This document shows positions 1 to 11,600 of a stretch of DNA of 64,000 nucleotides, in pieces. Made by a program: the position numbers and the translations under genes. This DNA comes from Schoenoplectus triqueter (taxonomy: Eukaryota; Streptophyta; Magnoliopsida; Poales; Cyperaceae), in assembly GCA_964058805.1 (NCBI GenBank), contig CAXKVV010000022.1:186001-250000 (forward strand). The letters are read 5' to 3'. The notes beneath the pieces are model-generated. The model ran no database searches, had not been told where the DNA came from, and was given only the letters and a program-made list of their open reading frames with translations. How positions within the stretch are numbered: the first letter of the stretch is position 1; the number at the start of each line of letters is the position of its first letter.

Positions 1-787
1 GTGTTTATGTGGCTTGTGGCTCAAAACAAAATTCTTACTAAACATAATTTGGTGAAAAGAGGTTGGGTAGGATCTACTCTCTGTACTCTGTGTGATGAGA
101 CTGAAACAGTATCCCATTTATTTTTATTGTGCAATTTTGCTCAACAAATCTGGTTCTGGATGGGCACATGTCAACAATATTATATATACTGGAATAGGTT
201 CTCAAATATCATGGCATTTGCTGATACTTTGTCAGGAAACATGAAAAAATGTTTTCTGGTGGTCCTTAGTTCAGTTTGCTGGTCTCTTTGGAAACATCGT
301 AATTTGATGGTGTTTGATAACGTGGCAGCGATTTCAGTTAGAAATCAGGTTTTAATAATAATTTCTCTGGTGAATTATTGGACAGGGCAATGTAAGGATG
401 CCATCAAGAGAGGAGTTCAAGTCTGGCTTCCAGGAGATTTGGATTTAATTCCTTTACAAGTGGTGGGCCCAGCTTTGGCATTAACAGATGGAAGCGTTTT
501 GAGATAAACACACTGCTTTTAGAGTTGTCGTGTGGTAGAGAGTAAAGCGTGTTTTTGAGTTAGTTTTGCAGTTGTGTTTAATAAGGATGTGTGATTGAAA
601 TTTTCTGTTGGGGGGTTTTTTTTCTTTGTGTTGTCGAGAGTTAACAAGATTAGGGCAAACACAAATCTTGTGTTGTCAAGGGGTTTCTGCGTATTTTTGG
701 TGCTTTGTGGAAGTCTTGTGTAACTGTGTTTATTGTTTCATTCAATGAAACGGGCAGTATTTGCCTTTTTTTCAAAAAAAAAAAAAA
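1..787 (+). mobile_element. LINE (non-LTR retrotransposon) 3' end, cut by window edge
   Basis: The open frame ending at 507 encodes the C-terminal zinc-binding region that follows the reverse transcriptase of plant LINEs (zf-RVT type): an early W and R, the pair CTLC at residues 31-34, then HLFLLC and a W-rich stretch (IWFW, CWSLWKHR). The reverse transcriptase itself must lie before base 1. After the stop comes about 265 bases of 3' UTR and a run of A from 774 to 787, the expected poly-A tail. Seen: ORF, cysteine/histidine pattern, poly-A. Inferred: a LINE copy of unknown length; whether its upstream part is intact cannot be seen. Confidence 0.85.
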
Positions 788-802
788 TTTATTAGCTTAA
801 AG

Positions 803-1813
803 CTACTTAAATTATGCAGATTTTTTTATAGTAAATGAAAAACAAATAGCGAATTTGGATTGAGTGTTTTAGTTTTTACACGCATAATCAGACCCGGATT
901 TTTTTGGCTCAGTCAGTTTTTTCTTTATAATTTTTTCTATTTTGTTATTTTTAAAATTTAATGATGATCATTATATGACTAATCAATATGTCTATTTTTT
1001 TCTTTTCTTCTTATCCCGTCTAAAATTTTAATGATGATCATTGCATGATTAATTAATATTTTCTATTTTGTTATAATTAAAATTTCAATGATGATCATTG
1101 TATAATTAATCATTTTTTATGTTTTATTTTTTTTTTAAAGTTTAACAATGATCATTGGATGATTATCCAATCTTTTCTGTTTAATTTTGTTTAAAATATT
1201 AAGACGATCATTGGATGATTAATCAATCTTTTCTATTTTATTATGTTTAAAATTTTAATGACGATCATTAGATGATTATCTAATCTTTTCTGTTTTGTTT
1301 CTATTTAAATTTTTAATGATGATCATTGAATGATTAATTAATCTTCTATGTTTTGTTATGTTTAAAATTTTAAGGGATGATTAACCAATATTTTTTTCTT
1401 CTTTTGTTTAAAATCTTAATGATAATCAATGTATGATTAACCAATTTTTTTTCTTTTCTATTTATTTTTTATTAAATTTTAAACAAAATAAAAGAGAAAA
1501 AATAGTTAATCATCCAATAGTCATGATTAAAATGTTAAATAAAATAAACAGAAAAGATTGGTTAATCATGTAATAATCATCATTAAAAGAGAATAAAATA
1601 GAAAAATGATTAGTCATCCAAAGATAATCATTAAAATTTTAAATAGAACAAAAAAATAATTAAAAAAACTGGGTGGACCCAAAAAGAAAATTCGATCCAA
1701 CCAGCTGGACCCGAAAATTTGTTCGGGTCTGACTATGTGTTGTGAAAAACAAAGCAATCAATCTGAAATTAATTATTTTTTTTCATTTACTATAAATAAT
1801 GTAAATTAAGAGA
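803..1813. mobile_element. Foldback element built from a ~60-bp tandem repeat
   Basis: The ends are inverted copies: TTATAGTAAATGAAAAA near 826-842 is mirrored at about 1777-1794, and the adjoining CAGACCCG at 888 is mirrored near 1728. Between them about eight degenerate direct copies of a ~60-bp unit (core AATGATGATCATTGNATGATTAATCAAT) run from 950 to 1450, followed by about three copies in the opposite direction (1470-1640). There is no coding capacity. The superfamily is uncertain: CTTAAATTA occurs at both borders (806-814 and 1823-1831) but may be chance. Confidence 0.6.
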
Positions 1814-1991
1814 GCCAACCCTCTTAAATTACCATAGATATTGCGGTTCATTTATACAGATATTTGTATATAAAGTGATTAAACTTTATTAGTTAATAAC
1901 TATATGTTTTTAACTGTGAATTCATGCATAGAAGTGACACTACAATTTTTCCATGCTCTTGTTGCAAGGGCTTCATTCTGACCTTCAAATT

Positions 1992-2669
1992 TCAAACAGA
2001 ATAGCTCCACAAAGCCACCTCTGTGTTCTCTTCATCCTCATCCCAGCTCCCATAACTCCCCACTGGAGGTTCCATTAGTAATGCCTCAGCGAGGCTCGAA
2101 TAATACACATCCAAATTCATCTCTCCATTTCTACCAAAATCGAACTCCATGTGATCAAACCCAATGCAATCAGGCATACTCTCATCAGACGACGACGCAC
2201 TACTAATTTCTTCGGTGTCATCTGTCTTGAGGCTTGCTGATGTGGAGGAAGCATCAGTGTCTGTTTCCCCCCTCTCCTTCCCATTTAATGCCTGAGCGAC
2301 TTCAATTGCTGTGCGCTTGAGCTCTTGAACACTTGAGAAACTTGAAGGCACGCGGATCAGCCATGCTGAGTCAGCAAAATTGAGGCAAGCAGCACGTCCC
2401 CTGAGCGCAATCGCTGCCACATCGTGAGCTCGGGCTGCCATTTTGGCACTAGAAAATGTCCCCAGCCAGATTCGAGACCTCTTATTCAGCTCTCTAACTT
2501 CGCAAATCCAACGGTTGGTTCTGCCCCGGCGCCTGACCCCTTTGTAAATGGGGTGGCGTGTTTCATGAAACTTGGTACGGCCGGCTGGTCTCTTTGGAGG
2601 AGACGACCAGACGGTTGTGTACTCTGATGAGGTTGTCGGTAAGCCCGATTCGCTCATTGATGACTCCAT
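1992..2669 (-). CDS. CBF/DREB1: CBF/DREB1-type AP2/ERF transcription factor
   Basis: A 225-residue intronless gene. Residues 25-40 are the CBF signature [16 protein letters not shown], directly followed by one AP2 domain (about 42-98, with VRRRG, RIWLGTF and [15 protein letters not shown]), then DSAW at 100-103, an acidic Ser/Asp-rich C-terminal half and a final LWSYSV like the LWSY/F end of the family. CBF/DREB1 proteins are nuclear and bind CRT/DRE sites (CCGAC) in cold-responsive promoters. The open frame extends to an ATG at 2714, but a TATA box at 2738-2746 (minus strand) places the transcript start near 2710, so the ATG at 2669 is preferred. Oddities: the second signature reads DSAWL instead of DSAWR, the AP2 domain seems one residue longer before its Trp, and the usual Val after that Trp is Ile. 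Confidence 0.93.
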   Translation of the reverse strand: MESSMSESGLPTTSSEYTTVWSSPPKRPAGRTKFHETRHPIYKGVRRRGRTNRWICEVRELNKRSRIWLGTFSSAKMAARAHDVAAIALRGRAACLNFADSAWLIRVPSSFSSVQELKRTAIEVAQALNGKERGETDTDASSTSASLKTDDTEEISSASSSDESMPDCIGFDHMEFDFGRNGEMNLDVYYSSLAEALLMEPPVGSYGSWDEDEENTEVALWSYSV

Positions 2670-2737
2670 TATCGTTTTCGTCTTTTGGTTTAGTATGAAT
2701 TCGCTAGACACCACTCCAGGGTCTGACTTTAGTGGGG

Positions 2738-2746
2738 TATTTATAG
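2738..2746 (-). promoter_or_regulatory. TATA box of the CBF-like gene
   Basis: CTATAAATA read on the minus strand, about 24-30 bases upstream of position 2712 and 69 bases from the preferred ATG at 2669. It gives a short 5' UTR of about 40 bases and argues against the upstream in-frame ATG at 2714. Confidence 0.75.
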
Positions 2747-2751
2747 CTTTA

Positions 2752-3160
2752 AGTAAGGGTAGGCAGACCTTATTACCTTAAATACAAAATCCTTTAAAAA
2801 ATTCAGCTGCTCTTATAAATTCAGTCCGATTTTATCTAATAATAAGGACTGAATTTCTTAATGACTGAGTTTAATCTTTAAAAAATAAGTTTTTCTGATT
2901 CGGTATTTATCAAACTCGACTCTTACCTGACTGTTATCAAACTCCTTGTTTTATATTTTATATTACATATTAATTACACTCAAATAGAAAAATATAATTT
3001 AATATTTTCATACAAATATAAATTAATATTATAAAAATTCTTAATCAGCAAAAAAAATATATTAGGTCTTTTTACTCGTTGACACTTATCCGACTCTTAC
3101 CCTGCTCTCACCCCATCCTTAGAGCCTGAAAAGCTTAATAAGGGCCAAGCTTACCCCTTG
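2752..3160. mobile_element. Candidate small DNA element abutting the CBF-like promoter
   Basis: The left edge (AAGGGTAGGCAGACCTTATTA, split as AAGGGTAGGC / AGACCTTATTA) resembles the reverse complement of the right edge near 3135-3160 (AAGGGGTAAGC / TTGGCCCTTATTA). Inside is a perfect 11-bp hairpin (AAATTCAGTCC at 2817-2827 with GGACTGAATTT at 2846-2856, loop 18). No clear target duplication was found, so this is a tentative MITE or its remnant. Confidence 0.35.
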
Positions 3161-3346
3161 AAATTTAAATCATTTGAACCCGACCCTCTCGTACGCCCGC
3201 TAGGTCTGACACTCGATAAATCCGGTCCAGCCTTTGAAGACGATGCCTAAGCAAGAGGGACATAATGGTTTTTACTAAATTTTTTGCCATTACCGCACAC
3301 ACGAAGTGAGATAAACAGATATTGATGGAAAATGCAGAGGACAGAG

Positions 3347-3774
3347 GGCCGTAAAATTTATATTTAAGTAAAATTAAAATTAAAATTAAATATTTTACTA
3401 AATTAGAAGAGAAATTTGAGATTTACGCTCCACGAATTTAGAACCCGTGAGGAGTGCTCCCACATTAAGTGATTGTCACCACGTGGAGTGCTCTCACTCC
3501 AAGTGATTGTCACTCATGTGGAGTCAATTTTTTTTATATGAGAGACAAAAGTAAGGAGTGAAGGAAAAGACAATATATTTTAAATTTCAGTCATACCATG
3601 TGAGTGATAATTCTATAGAGTGAGAGCACTCTACATAAATAGTAATCTCATAGAGTGAAAAAAAAATCCACACGGATACTAAACTCATGAAGTGTAGATT
3701 TCAAATTTCACTTATAACTTACTTAAATATTTAATTTTATTTTTATTTTTACTTAAATATAAAAATTCCGACCA
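3347..3774. mobile_element. Foldback MITE with ~95-bp arms
   Basis: From about 3347 rightwards the sequence (GGCCGTAAAATTTATATTTAAG...) matches the reverse complement of the segment ending at about 3774 (GGTCGGAATTTTTATATTTAAG...) over roughly 95 bases with scattered mismatches. The centre holds short repeats of GGAGTGCTC and AAGTGATTGTCAC. No ORF. Confidence 0.6.
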
Positions 3775-4120
3775 GAACGAGCATTAAAAGTTAAAAAGCA
3801 AGTGAAGGAACGAGGATGGCTTGGTTTTGGTCTTTTAAGGTATTTTTGTCTTTTTCATGTCAAGTGGGGCCTTGCCCCTTGGATTTGTATTTGGGTGAGT
3901 TGAAGTTTCTGTGGTGAATTTATTGTAATAATTTATTAGATATAAATTTATTAATAATTAATCAGATATTAAATAAAAAATAATAATTTAACATATATTT
4001 TTATCTAATAAATTTAGAAATTAGAAATGAATCATAGGTGAAATTAACAAAAATTTAATTCTCAAATATTGTGTATTAAAATTCAAAGAGATCAACTGAT
4101 CGTTGGATATATATATAGAG

Positions 4121-4530
4121 AGAGAGAATTAGGCTATGGTGCTTTGCAAAGTACAAGAGCGTTGTGTGCTTTGCGCTCTATTATTAATTTTAAGTCAGAA
4201 ATGATTGATCCAAACCGCTCAATCTAATCTCCATATCCAAATCTATTATTAAACAAAATTTTATATTCTTTGGAATTTATTTATTATTTTTTTGGATAGG
4301 GGAAATCGTCATTTTTGGATGAACCAGAATTCTCAGATCAAGTCATTTTTCTCCTCACCGGAAAAAAATAGCAAAAAAAATTACAAAGATATAAATTTTG
4401 GTTTATTAATAGATTTTGATATGAAGATTAGATTGAACGGTTCAGATCGGTCATTTCTGACTTAAAATTAAGAATAGAGCGCAAAACACACAACGTCTCT
4501 GTACTTTACAAAACATCATAGTCGGACTCT
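4121..4530. mobile_element. Foldback element family A, copy 1
   Basis: The two arms are about 160 bases each and near mirror images: GTGCTTTGCAAAGTACA, GTTGTGTGCTTTGCGCTC and TTAATTTTAAGTCAGAAATG on the left, and their complements on the right down to the ATAGTCGGACTCT end. A (TA)n tract flanks each side. A second copy lies at 57351-57748. There is no coding capacity; TA flanks suggest a Tc1/mariner-type element, but this is not proved. Confidence 0.75.
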
Positions 4531-5097
4531 ATATATATATACATTCGTCAATTGAGTGTTAGAACTGTTAATTACAGAATTATTATGCTCAAAAAAGTAA
4601 ATTTGAATGTGAATGACAAATTTAGTGTGTTATCGGTATTTCTTCGTTGTAATCACTTTTTAGTTTGTTTTGGTGATAATTCTATGTATTCAGTGCTTAT
4701 TATCTTGATTTGGAATATTTTGGTGGTGGTTTGCCTCTCTGCTACTTGTGTTCTTCTGGGTACCGGATACTTGCACGGTATTAATATTATATTGTCCTAA
4801 AATTTTTAGAGAATTTATATCTCCAATCAAAGCGGATCCAAGTGGAGTCAGAGGGGTCAATCATTCTTTATCATAATTTTTTTTTATAAATGTCTTCATA
4901 ATTATATATATTAAAAAAATAAAAATAAATTTATATTAAAAGAAATTTTAATATTTAAATCCTCAAAAAATAATTTAATTTTTGAGCCCCAAAATCTGTT
5001 TTTTCCTCAATCTGCAGCCTCCACGTAGGCACGAGTACTGTAGTTTTTAGTGCTCAAATTTTTGTTTTGCGTATCCCCACTTATTTCGAAAAAAATT
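4531..5097. other. Intergenic, no gene recognised
   Basis: AT-rich sequence with a short open frame (4552-4800) that resembles no family I know. No repeat ends were recognised. Confidence 0.5.
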
Positions 5098-5352
5098 GGT
5101 GATGCTGGATAATAAATTCGGGATTAAAAAATCTTTCGGCGAGATAAAAAATTATGATTCTGATATAATACAATTATAATTTGAAAATAGTTCATTTCTA
5201 TAATATAAATAAATTTTATTTTAAAATTTTAAAATTTTAAAATATATTAAAACTATAATATTTTATTTAAAATAATATATAATATTTTTCATTTAAAATA
5301 ATATATAATATTTTTTATCTAATAATTCGCGAATACAAATCTGATAACTATG
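5098..5352 (-). mobile_element. Degenerate hAT-type MITE (inverted relative of 13471-13790)
   Basis: Read in reverse complement relative to the element at 13471-13790, it shares AATTCGGGA, TTTCGGCGAG, TCTGATATAATAC, an AT-rich core of AAAATAATATATAATATTTTT and the end TTCGCGAATAC...TAACTATG. One core segment (AAAATAATATATAATATTTTT) is duplicated in tandem here. Ends are eroded and no target duplication was identified. Confidence 0.55.
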
Positions 5353-7694
5353 AGGCTTTGGCACGTCAGCGCTCACGATTTTGATAAACATGCGCACGAT
5401 TGCATTGCATTGGTTGCTTGATAAAAAAATATCAATATAAGCCCCTAAGGGTCTTTTTCTGAACCTGTTGACGATTAGGAACTGGATGCTGATTTTCAAT
5501 CCAACAATTTCAAGTAAGCTTATATAATTTATTATTTATTTAAAAAAAAAATCAGGATTGGGATGTGAAACACAAGTAGACAGGAAGATGACAAATATAA
5601 CTTTTTAAGAGCTGGGTAGAGCCGTATGAAAATCGATGGAAAACTAAGTCCTGTCCATAATTTCTCTAATAGTAATTATTTTTCCTCATTTTGCACATTG
5701 TGTGTTGTTTTTTTATATATTTATGCATACGTCGCCGTGTTTATAGCCTTGTGTTACACAAACTGAGACTACTTCCACGCCTTCAACCATGTCTTGCCGA
5801 TCATGCCGTCAACTGTTCAACAGTATGCATGCAAAGTCATCAGATTCCAACATTCAAGTCTAATCAGATATTTCTCCTAATAGTATCAGGATCTAATCAA
5901 TGAGTTGTTTTTGACACATTTTTATAAATAAATGCAGTAATTATTATTAAATAAATTTAATCGTTCTGATTATGATTATAAAGTTCACTAAAAAAATATT
6001 ACATATACATCTTGCAAGTAATTTTTTTCAATTAATTATTATTAATTATAACATGTATGTGCTTATATGTAATAAATATATATTATATAATGGACTGTCA
6101 AATTATACCCGTTATGAATGATCAAATTATGTATTATTAATCGGATTTAATATGTGTCATGAGAAGTAAGCCCTTTAATGTGTAGAATACGTATTAATAA
6201 TTTTATGATTTAGTGATGTTCTAAATTTATAAAGATTGATAATAATACAATTATATTATTGGTCCCTAGAGAACACAACTATAGTCAGTTTTCTGATTAA
6301 GCAGTGAACCCATTAAGAGAGATTTGGATCTGATATGGAGCCGCTAAGAAATAACTGCTCTCAGTTATGGATGTCCATTATATACAATGAGACTGTTAAT
6401 TTTTGAAATCAATTTTCCTCATTCTCCATTTTTCTGGTACATTTTCATTTTCCAACATAATTCATCTCTCTAAGATAGAATTCCTGAAGAGAATAAACTG
6501 TCTGCACCGGTTTTCTCAGTCACTTCATCGGATTAGGGAAAGATTGTTAGAAGTCTTAAAGAAGTCTGATAATCAACGTGGTTGTGTCTTTCTGAAAGAC
6601 CGACAACATAAATAAAGATGATCTAATTTATAATTAAAGCTTCATTAGAGAATCACGACCATAATAAATTCTAACAAAAATTTAAAAAATAATTTTCTAA
6701 CCAATTTATAATGGAGATCCAAATGCAAATATGAAAAATAAAATAAATTTTCAAATTTATATGCAAATTTGATAAACTATTATATAGCTTTTTTTCTAGA
6801 TCATATGGAATATAATCCGAATTGATTTTTCTTATTTTGGACGGCCTAGCTAGATTATCATGTGCAAAATGAGGGGATTTTTTTTCAATAGTTTAGCACA
6901 AAAAAAAGGCAAGAAATGCAATTTAGGATGAACGCGGCTTAATCTTCCATCTACTTTCATACGTGAAAGGTGTACCAAGCAATGAAAAAGTGCTCTTTTG
7001 TCCTTGTCCTGTCCACTAGCGGTAAGGCGAAAAAAGATAAATGCAATTTTTGTTTTTTCAATGAACAAAAAAAATCAAATTATACATGTTTTGTGATGCA
7101 AAATCAGAAAAAAAAAATTAGAGTTATTTTAGCATAGATCAAAATAATTTTCGATCATTCGATTTTGAGTATTAAAATAGTTAAGATAATGTTTTTATGT
7201 GATTATGGAATGAAGGTTAATGAGTAAAAAATATTGTCGTAAATCAACCTTATTCATTTGGACCCATAACATAATTAGCCAAACTATAATACTAATTGAT
7301 CCGTATTAATGTTCACTTAGCGCAATGAATTCAAATATTTTCATAAATAATTATGAAATTATCTCATATAGTATTTTTTTTTTGCCGCGTCTTATCTCAT
7401 CTGCGTGCTTCTCCCCCATCAGTAACATTAATAAGTATTCTTGCATATTAATTTGATCATCTAATATATATAAATAATCTAATGACGCGGGAAGAGAAAT
7501 TAAAGTTCATTAACTAAAATTAATTGTGACCGGACCGGACGATAACGAAATTCTGCCCTCTAAAAGAAGGAACTTTTACATCAACCTCTAAGCACCAGCA
7601 CTAAATTTTTTTTACTGTAATAAACCATAAAACTTTTGAATTGGTCGATATATATATATAGTAGAAATTAAGTAGAAACCTTAAATTTGGTTAA
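5353..7694. other. Intergenic, no gene recognised
   Basis: AT-rich. Short open frames (for example 5691-5903, 6403-6615, and 6850-7068 on minus) show no domain, codon bias or recognisable motif. No TE ends could be paired. Confidence 0.5.
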
Positions 7695-8123
7695 ATAATT
7701 AATGAATTACCATAAAGGGTCGGATATGATCCGAAAATAAATGAATCGGATGTGAGTTTAATTTTTTTGACTCAAATCGGGTCGGGTTCGGGTCAACCCG
7801 ACCCAACCCGATTAATTATATTTTTTGAAGTAATTTTATAATTTAGTACTAATTAAAACTTAAACATACACTAACTATATACTAATTAAATTATTTATAA
7901 ATTAGTTAATATTTTATTGTTTAAAATTATATAAAAATACTTAATAAATAGTTAATTATTTTACACGGGTTAGGTCGGGTCAACCCGTGACCCATCGGAT
8001 CAGGTATGAATCAAAAATTTTTGATCCGAATCTAATCAGAATGGATTCAAATCGGATAAATAATAATAATAAAATAATATGACTCAATCCGAAACCGACT
8101 TGACCCATAACATTTTCACCCTA
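7695..8123. mobile_element. hAT-like MITE family B, copy 1 (left end lost)
   Basis: The GC-richer ends contain repeated GGGTCGGGT / ACCCGACCC motifs around an AT-rich core with ATTAAAACTTA...ACACTAA. The right end finishes in CACCCTA at 8123, the complement of the TAGGGTG ends usual in plant hAT MITEs. The same core is at 15946-16280 and 56440-56697. Confidence 0.55.
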
Positions 8124-10600
8124 ACATTTGTACTAGCAAATGCGGCTACCAAAAATATGAGTGCATTTTGCACAAGTTCGTCGCCAACGTCGCAACTAAA
8201 TTAGTTAGCTTTGAAAATGAGCAACAAAAGGAATCACGCTTCTCCCAATCTCTACATTCCAAAATACAACTTTTTGCCGATTCAATAATCAAGAGTCAAG
8301 GAAATAAATGGTACTGGATATCTACATCCTGCCAATCCAAACTTCAAAGTAGCACGAAAATTTCATTACTATTTGTCCGCAATTTAAGAAGAAGAAAGCG
8401 AGATACGCCTTTTTGTTTCAAATGCGTGCGAAAATGGATGGAACGTTTTTTTTGACTAATTTGGGTATCTCAAGATATCCGGATTGAAATTTCATGATAT
8501 ATCATTTTCTGAAAGGTTTGTGTGAATTGAATTTTGAATCGGATATATTATTAACTTATTGAGGTATTAAATTTATATCGGACTATAGACTTGGGTTGTT
8601 TTATAATTTTTATCATATTTCGGATATATTATTAACTTATTGAGTTAATTTATTAACTTATTGAGTTAATTTTCTGCTTGTCAAGGCAAGTCATGCGTAG
8701 GTGAATAAAAAAAGGTATCATGTCAATGCTAATTGAATTTGGGTCTCGTTAAATTCAATTTTGGATCAAATTAATTCTTAACTGGGTTGGATATATATAT
8801 TGAGTCAATAATATAAGGATCGGATTTAGTTGGAATCTGCGATAATTTTACTTAATTAAATTGGTCGGAATACTTTTTGAATGGGTCAGATTTTGTCATT
8901 TACATGAGGGTATTTTTTAAATGTGAAAGTTTCGAACAAGTTTTACATGCTCGACTTCTTATTTATGAACGTGATGAAGAATTAATTCAGAGCTTGGAGT
9001 GCCACAGGCTTAGCCCACAGGTGAAGAGATGTGCCTCTTCAATGCTAAAATTCATCATAATTAATTGTGGATATAAAAATGATTATATGACTAATGAAGT
9101 AATAATTATTCAATTTGAGTTAAAACTCAGTTTATAATTATTAAAGCGGATTCGGGGCACTCTAACTTTAAGTTTTTTGGAAAAAAAATGTTTTTCATAG
9201 ATTTTATGTGATTTAATGATTTTAACTTCGATTCGATTTAACCGTTTAAAACCGTTTTATTTTTTAGCACGTTTACACAGTATGAATATTAGTGTACATT
9301 TATTTTTGGGTAGCTTAGGCAAGGCCCAAATATGATTAATCCACTCAGTTCAAGTGACAAAAAGATTAAAACCATTAAAATTGTTAAAAACGCATATAAG
9401 GCTTAAATTTATTTTGTTTCAACTCTATTAAGATAGTGAATCTAAATTATTATTTATTATTTTTTTGATGTAATAGTTTTGTAGAATTTAAGATTTTTAT
9501 CTTTTAAGTAATTAATTAATTTTATAATTATCATTTTTACTTAATTTAATTGATCATTAATTGAGAATATATTTTTTATTCTTTTTAAATATTAATTAAT
9601 AGTAACTATTTTTTAAAATAATGGCTATGTAAAACCATTAAAATCGCTTACTGTTAAATAGTCACTTCAATGTTAGGAGTCGTTAAATATTTTTTAAGAA
9701 CTTATTTTTAATTAAAGTCCATCTAGGATGCTTAGGTCCTTTTTTTTATTATTTTTTTGTTTTATATCGGTCTTTCAAGAACATTAATATCTGACGGGAA
9801 AAAAAGACAATGCGAAGAAGAGAGAAGAAAGAAAATGTACTTCTTAGTGTTGTTTTTTTTTTTTCAAATTGTCTAATACCGGGGGTGAAGACACAACTTA
9901 TTCAGATGCGGTTAGTAGCATAAATCAGCCCATTACCATCTACGAATTATTATTTTATAGATATGGGAGTCACCATTAAAAAACTCTTACATACAAAATG
10001 ATGGTCAATTTTGTATTTCTCTACAAAAGGGCATAAAAATATGAATATTCGTCTTTTAATCGGTTCCCATAGTATATATACGAACCAGCATTGAACTCTT
10101 TTCCACTTTGTTTATTTGCGTTAGTTTCATTCATAAAGCTTAAAAAAATTGTTTTGTATTAATCAAATGAAAGTCCTTTTTGGTGACTTAGCTATTACCA
10201 ATAATAATAAAAAAAATGTCATTCAGATATCAATTAAGAAACACCAATTTCAGGAGCATAAACAAATATCAACTAGACGTGAAAGCACGGTGTATGTGTG
10301 TTTGGATAGATATCACATAACAATGTTATGAGCAATGGTAACGTTATTGGTAAGTTCACCACATTAGTCTGACTAGTGTATTTGAATGAAGGGGTGGGTT
10401 AATGAGAATAGCTACTAACTCAAAATTTTGAGTAGTAACTAAATTAATTTTTTATTAGATTTGTAGAATAGTCACTAATTTTATTTAATTAAAAAGCTAT
10501 TTTCTTATACAAACATAATGCTACACTTAACATTTTTTTTGATTTGTCGATTTGTAAAATGATCTTGAATTTTATAATTTATCTTATTTAAGTTTTGTGC
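8124..10600. other. Intergenic, no gene recognised
   Basis: AT-rich sequence with short open frames only (8168-8455, 8877-9137, 10149-10331), none with a recognisable domain. The phrase ATATTATTAACTTATTGAG recurs at about 8546 and 8628. Confidence 0.5.
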
Positions 10601-11600
10601 ATGACTTAACTTATAAATGGATTAATACACAAGAATCAAGACTAATGATGAGACATAAAGTTAAATCAAGACTGCATTATGCTTAGATTTAATTAGACTT
10701 AAACTGGGTTGAATTGGTCAAGATAAATTGATCTTAAGCAACAGACAAAACTACTTCTGCCCAGTGAATCGTTATAACGTTCCATCTCAATACTCAAAAA
10801 TATTCTAAAACAAAAAAATATACATAGAAACCAGAGTGTATCGTTATGTAACGATTCCGTAATCGTTACAACGATTCATGAAACGTATAACGATTTGATG
10901 AATCGTTATAACGTTTCAGCTCAGTTGATCCAACGACTATTATTTCAAAACCGTTATAACGATTCGTAAACCGTTATAACGGTTTAGACCGAAAATAGTT
11001 TTTTTCAGTTGTTTCAAAAGATCTATTTTAAAATGATCCCATCTCTCAATGATTGTTGTGAGCTGATCCATCTAGCAAAATCACTACTCCAGAGAGCTTA
11101 CTAGTCATATTCAAAAATAGAGAGAAAAATCAAGATATTGATACACTCAATCAGTCAAATCTTTGTTAAAACTCAATCTAGCTTCTCTCTATTCTCCCAA
11201 CTTGATCCTTCGTGATCTTCTTGAAAACATTCTCTTGAGCTGTTGTGCTCAACTCCTTTTTGAGTTGTAGTGCTCACTTCTTATTTTTGAGTGTGTTGTC
11301 ACTCGTGTTATCGATAGTCTTGGCAGCCCATTTTTGTGTAAGGGATCAAGTTCTACAAGTGTAAAAACCTTTTTTAATATATCGGCTCAACCTCAATTGT
11401 TGGAGGTTGAGGGTCTCGAAGACGTAGGCATTGTTAAAGCCGAACTCCGTTAAATCTTGTGTTCTTGATTGATCTTTTTTTTTCTTTTCTCACATTTCTT
11501 TGATTGCTATATTCTTGTGAGAATTCAATTGATTGAAATTATATTCCGCTGCCATTCACTTGAACATTAAGCCCCAAATCGGTTTATACATTTTTACCTT
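10600..11600 (+). mobile_element. Probable Copia-type LTR fragment (boundaries uncertain)
   Basis: A non-coding block less AT-rich than its surroundings. At 10767-10985 it has five or more copies of a near-palindrome (CGTTATAACG, as in AATCGTTATAACGTT and CCGTTATAACGG), then a transcript-leader-like stretch (GGAGGTTGAGGGTCTCGAAG, 11403-11422; TTCCGCTGCCATTCACTTG, 11547-11565) that resembles the U5 region of long Copia LTRs. No polyprotein sequence or primer-binding site follows, so a solo or truncated LTR is inferred. Confidence 0.4.

Noticed and set aside
806..1831. CTTAAATTA repeats as a 9-bp target duplication of the satellite-bearing element
   Set aside because: The left copy appears to be part of the inverted end itself, so the match may be chance.
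2424..2781. Plus-strand open frames over the CBF gene
   Set aside because: They are antisense shadows of the AP2-domain frame.
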